Origin: Glaciimonas sp.
GTDB taxonomy: Bacteria; Pseudomonadota; Gammaproteobacteria; Burkholderiales; Burkholderiaceae
NCBI GenBank assembly: GCA_014377145.1
Contig: JACMQE010000187.1
Span: forward strand, 1-15,911
Direction of reading: 5' to 3'
Length of the DNA stretch: 15,911 bases
Below are positions 14,782 to 15,911 of this stretch, in pieces (position 1 is the first letter of the stretch; the number at the start of each line of letters is the position of its first letter). Under the pieces are notes generated by a model, which saw only the letters and a program-made list of their open reading frames with translations, had not been told where the DNA came from and ran no database searches. Position numbers and translations under genes: made by a program.

Positions 14782-15911
14782 ATGTCCATGCGAACCCAAT
14801 ATTGCGGCCTCACCACTGAGGCACTTCTCGATCAGACCGTCAGCCTGTGCGGTTGGGTACATCGCCGTCGCGACCATGGTGGCGTGATTTTTATCGACTT
14901 ACGTGACCGCGAAGGACTAGTCCAGGTTGTGTGCAATCCGGAGCAGGCTGAGGTTTTTAAAAATGCGGAAGTCGTGCGCAATGAATTTTGCCTGCGTATC
15001 ACCGGCGTGGTACGTTACCGCCCGGATGGCACCGTTAACAGCAATCTACAATCGGGCAAGATCGAAATACTGGCAGAGGTAATTGAGGTGTTGAATCCAT
15101 CGGTGACGCCACCGTTCCAGTTGGATGATGACAATCTGTCGGAAACCACCCGCTTGACCCATCGTGTATTGGACCTGCGTCGTCCACAGATGCAAAACAA
15201 TTTGCGTCTGCGTTACAAGGTAACGATGGAAGTGCGTAAGTTTTTAGATGCGAATGGTTTCATCGATATTGAAACACCAATGTTGACTAAATCAACGCCA
15301 GAAGGTGCACGGGATTATTTAGTGCCTTCACGTGTCAATGCCGGACATTTTTTCGCGCTGCCACAGTCACCGCAACTGTTTAAACAGCTACTAATGGTGG
15401 CTAACTTTGACCGCTATTATCAAATTACAAAATGCTTCCGGGACGAAGATTTACGTGCTGATCGTCAGCCTGAATTCACCCAGATTGATTGTGAAACATC
15501 GTTCATGTCCGAGCGAGAAATCCGTGACATGTTTGAAGGTATGATCCGGCTAGTGTTTAAAAATGCTCTCGATATCGACTTGCCGAATCCGTTTCCGGTA
15601 ATGGATTTCGCCACTGCGATGGCATTTTATGGTTCTGATAAGCCAGACATGCGCGTGAAACTGGCATTCACTGACCTGACTGAAGTGATGAAGGATGTCG
15701 ATTTTAAGGTTTTCTCCAGGGCTGCAAATATGAAAAACGGTCGCATAGTTGGTTTGCGTGTCCCGGGAGGGGGCGCGATGCCGCGCTCCGAAATTGATGC
15801 GTACGCCCAATTCGTCGCTATCTACGACGCACGCGGTCTGGCGTATATCAAGGTCAACGAAAGAGCTAAGGGCCGGGATGGCTTGCAATCGCCCATCGTC
15901 AAAAATCTGCA
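14782..15911 (+). CDS. aspS: Aspartyl-tRNA synthetase, N-terminal 376 codons (runs off the window)
   Basis: AspRS charges tRNA-Asp in the cytoplasm and is essential. The start [10 protein letters not shown] at ATG 14782 has GGA about 12 bases upstream and fits the family. Residues about 15-105 form the anticodon-binding OB fold ([31 protein letters not shown]). The class II catalytic core follows: [18 protein letters not shown], motif 1 region [45 protein letters not shown], and motif 2 [18 protein letters not shown] (219-236). The bacterial insertion (GAD) domain follows, up to GLAYIKVNE. The gene is open to the last base; the usual full length is near 600 residues, so motif 3 lies beyond the window. 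No lesion is seen. Confidence 0.97.
   Translation, partial: MSMRTQYCGLTTEALLDQTVSLCGWVHRRRDHGGVIFIDLRDREGLVQVVCNPEQAEVFKNAEVVRNEFCLRITGVVRYRPDGTVNSNLQSGKIEILAEVIEVLNPSVTPPFQLDDDNLSETTRLTHRVLDLRRPQMQNNLRLRYKVTMEVRKFLDANGFIDIETPMLTKSTPEGARDYLVPSRVNAGHFFALPQSPQLFKQLLMVANFDRYYQITKCFRDEDLRADRQPEFTQIDCETSFMSEREIRDMFEGMIRLVFKNALDIDLPNPFPVMDFATAMAFYGSDKPDMRVKLAFTDLTEVMKDVDFKVFSRAANMKNGRIVGLRVPGGGAMPRSEIDAYAQFVAIYDARGLAYIKVNERAKGRDGLQSPIVKNL

Noticed and set aside
1..15911. CRISPR array, tRNA or rRNA genes
   Set aside because: No regularly spaced direct repeats, no tRNA cloverleaf and no rRNA-like stretch were seen on reading both strands; the dispersed palindromic repeats are kilobases apart.

Overview
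The window looks like a chromosomal segment of a betaproteobacterium, most likely Burkholderiales and close to Oxalobacteraceae (Herminiimonas/Glaciimonas/Collimonas-like). The evidence is gene content and order, judged from memory of the families and not from a database search: FAD/Fe-S oxidase, HIT protein, DUF971, ubiE, Tim44-domain protein, SCP2/ubiJ, ubiB, and then fmdB, DUF502, aspS.

Layout. 1-2713: a broken FAD-linked oxidase/Fe-S reductase of the D-lactate dehydrogenase type, a HIT protein shortened by a stop codon, and an intact DUF971 gene. 2714-4204: AT-rich DNA lying between DUF971 and ubiE, with a minus-strand pair of unrecognised genes (one decayed, one open) and a palindromic repeat. 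4205-8317: the ubiquinone block ubiE, dead Tim44-domain gene, ubiJ, ubiB. The three ubi genes are intact. 8323-9178: a minus-strand glycosyltransferase pseudogene, convergent with ubiB. 9179-12559: a regulatory region with a perfect CRP-type site, then a large, heavily decayed DUF4214/S-layer-like surface protein gene. 12574-12984: a terminator, a broken small DUF6447-like gene, a second terminator and another repeat. 12985-13475: a poorly explained gap ending in the fmdB promoter. 13476-15911: intact fmdB, DUF502 and the first 376 codons of aspS, with another repeat before aspS.

The main message is selective decay. Six genes (FAD/Fe-S oxidase, unknown minus-strand gene, Tim44-domain gene, glycosyltransferase, surface protein, DUF6447) carry frameshifts, in-frame stops, an internal deletion or lost metal-ligand cysteines. 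A seventh, HIT, is shortened by one stop. ubiE, ubiJ, ubiB, fmdB, DUF502, DUF971 and aspS have no visible lesion. The lost functions are lactate-type oxidation, surface-layer and glycan production; quinone synthesis and translation are kept. That pattern suggests relaxed selection, for example a recent niche or host restriction (inference). Four copies of a roughly 97-113 bp palindromic, MITE-like repeat lie between genes.
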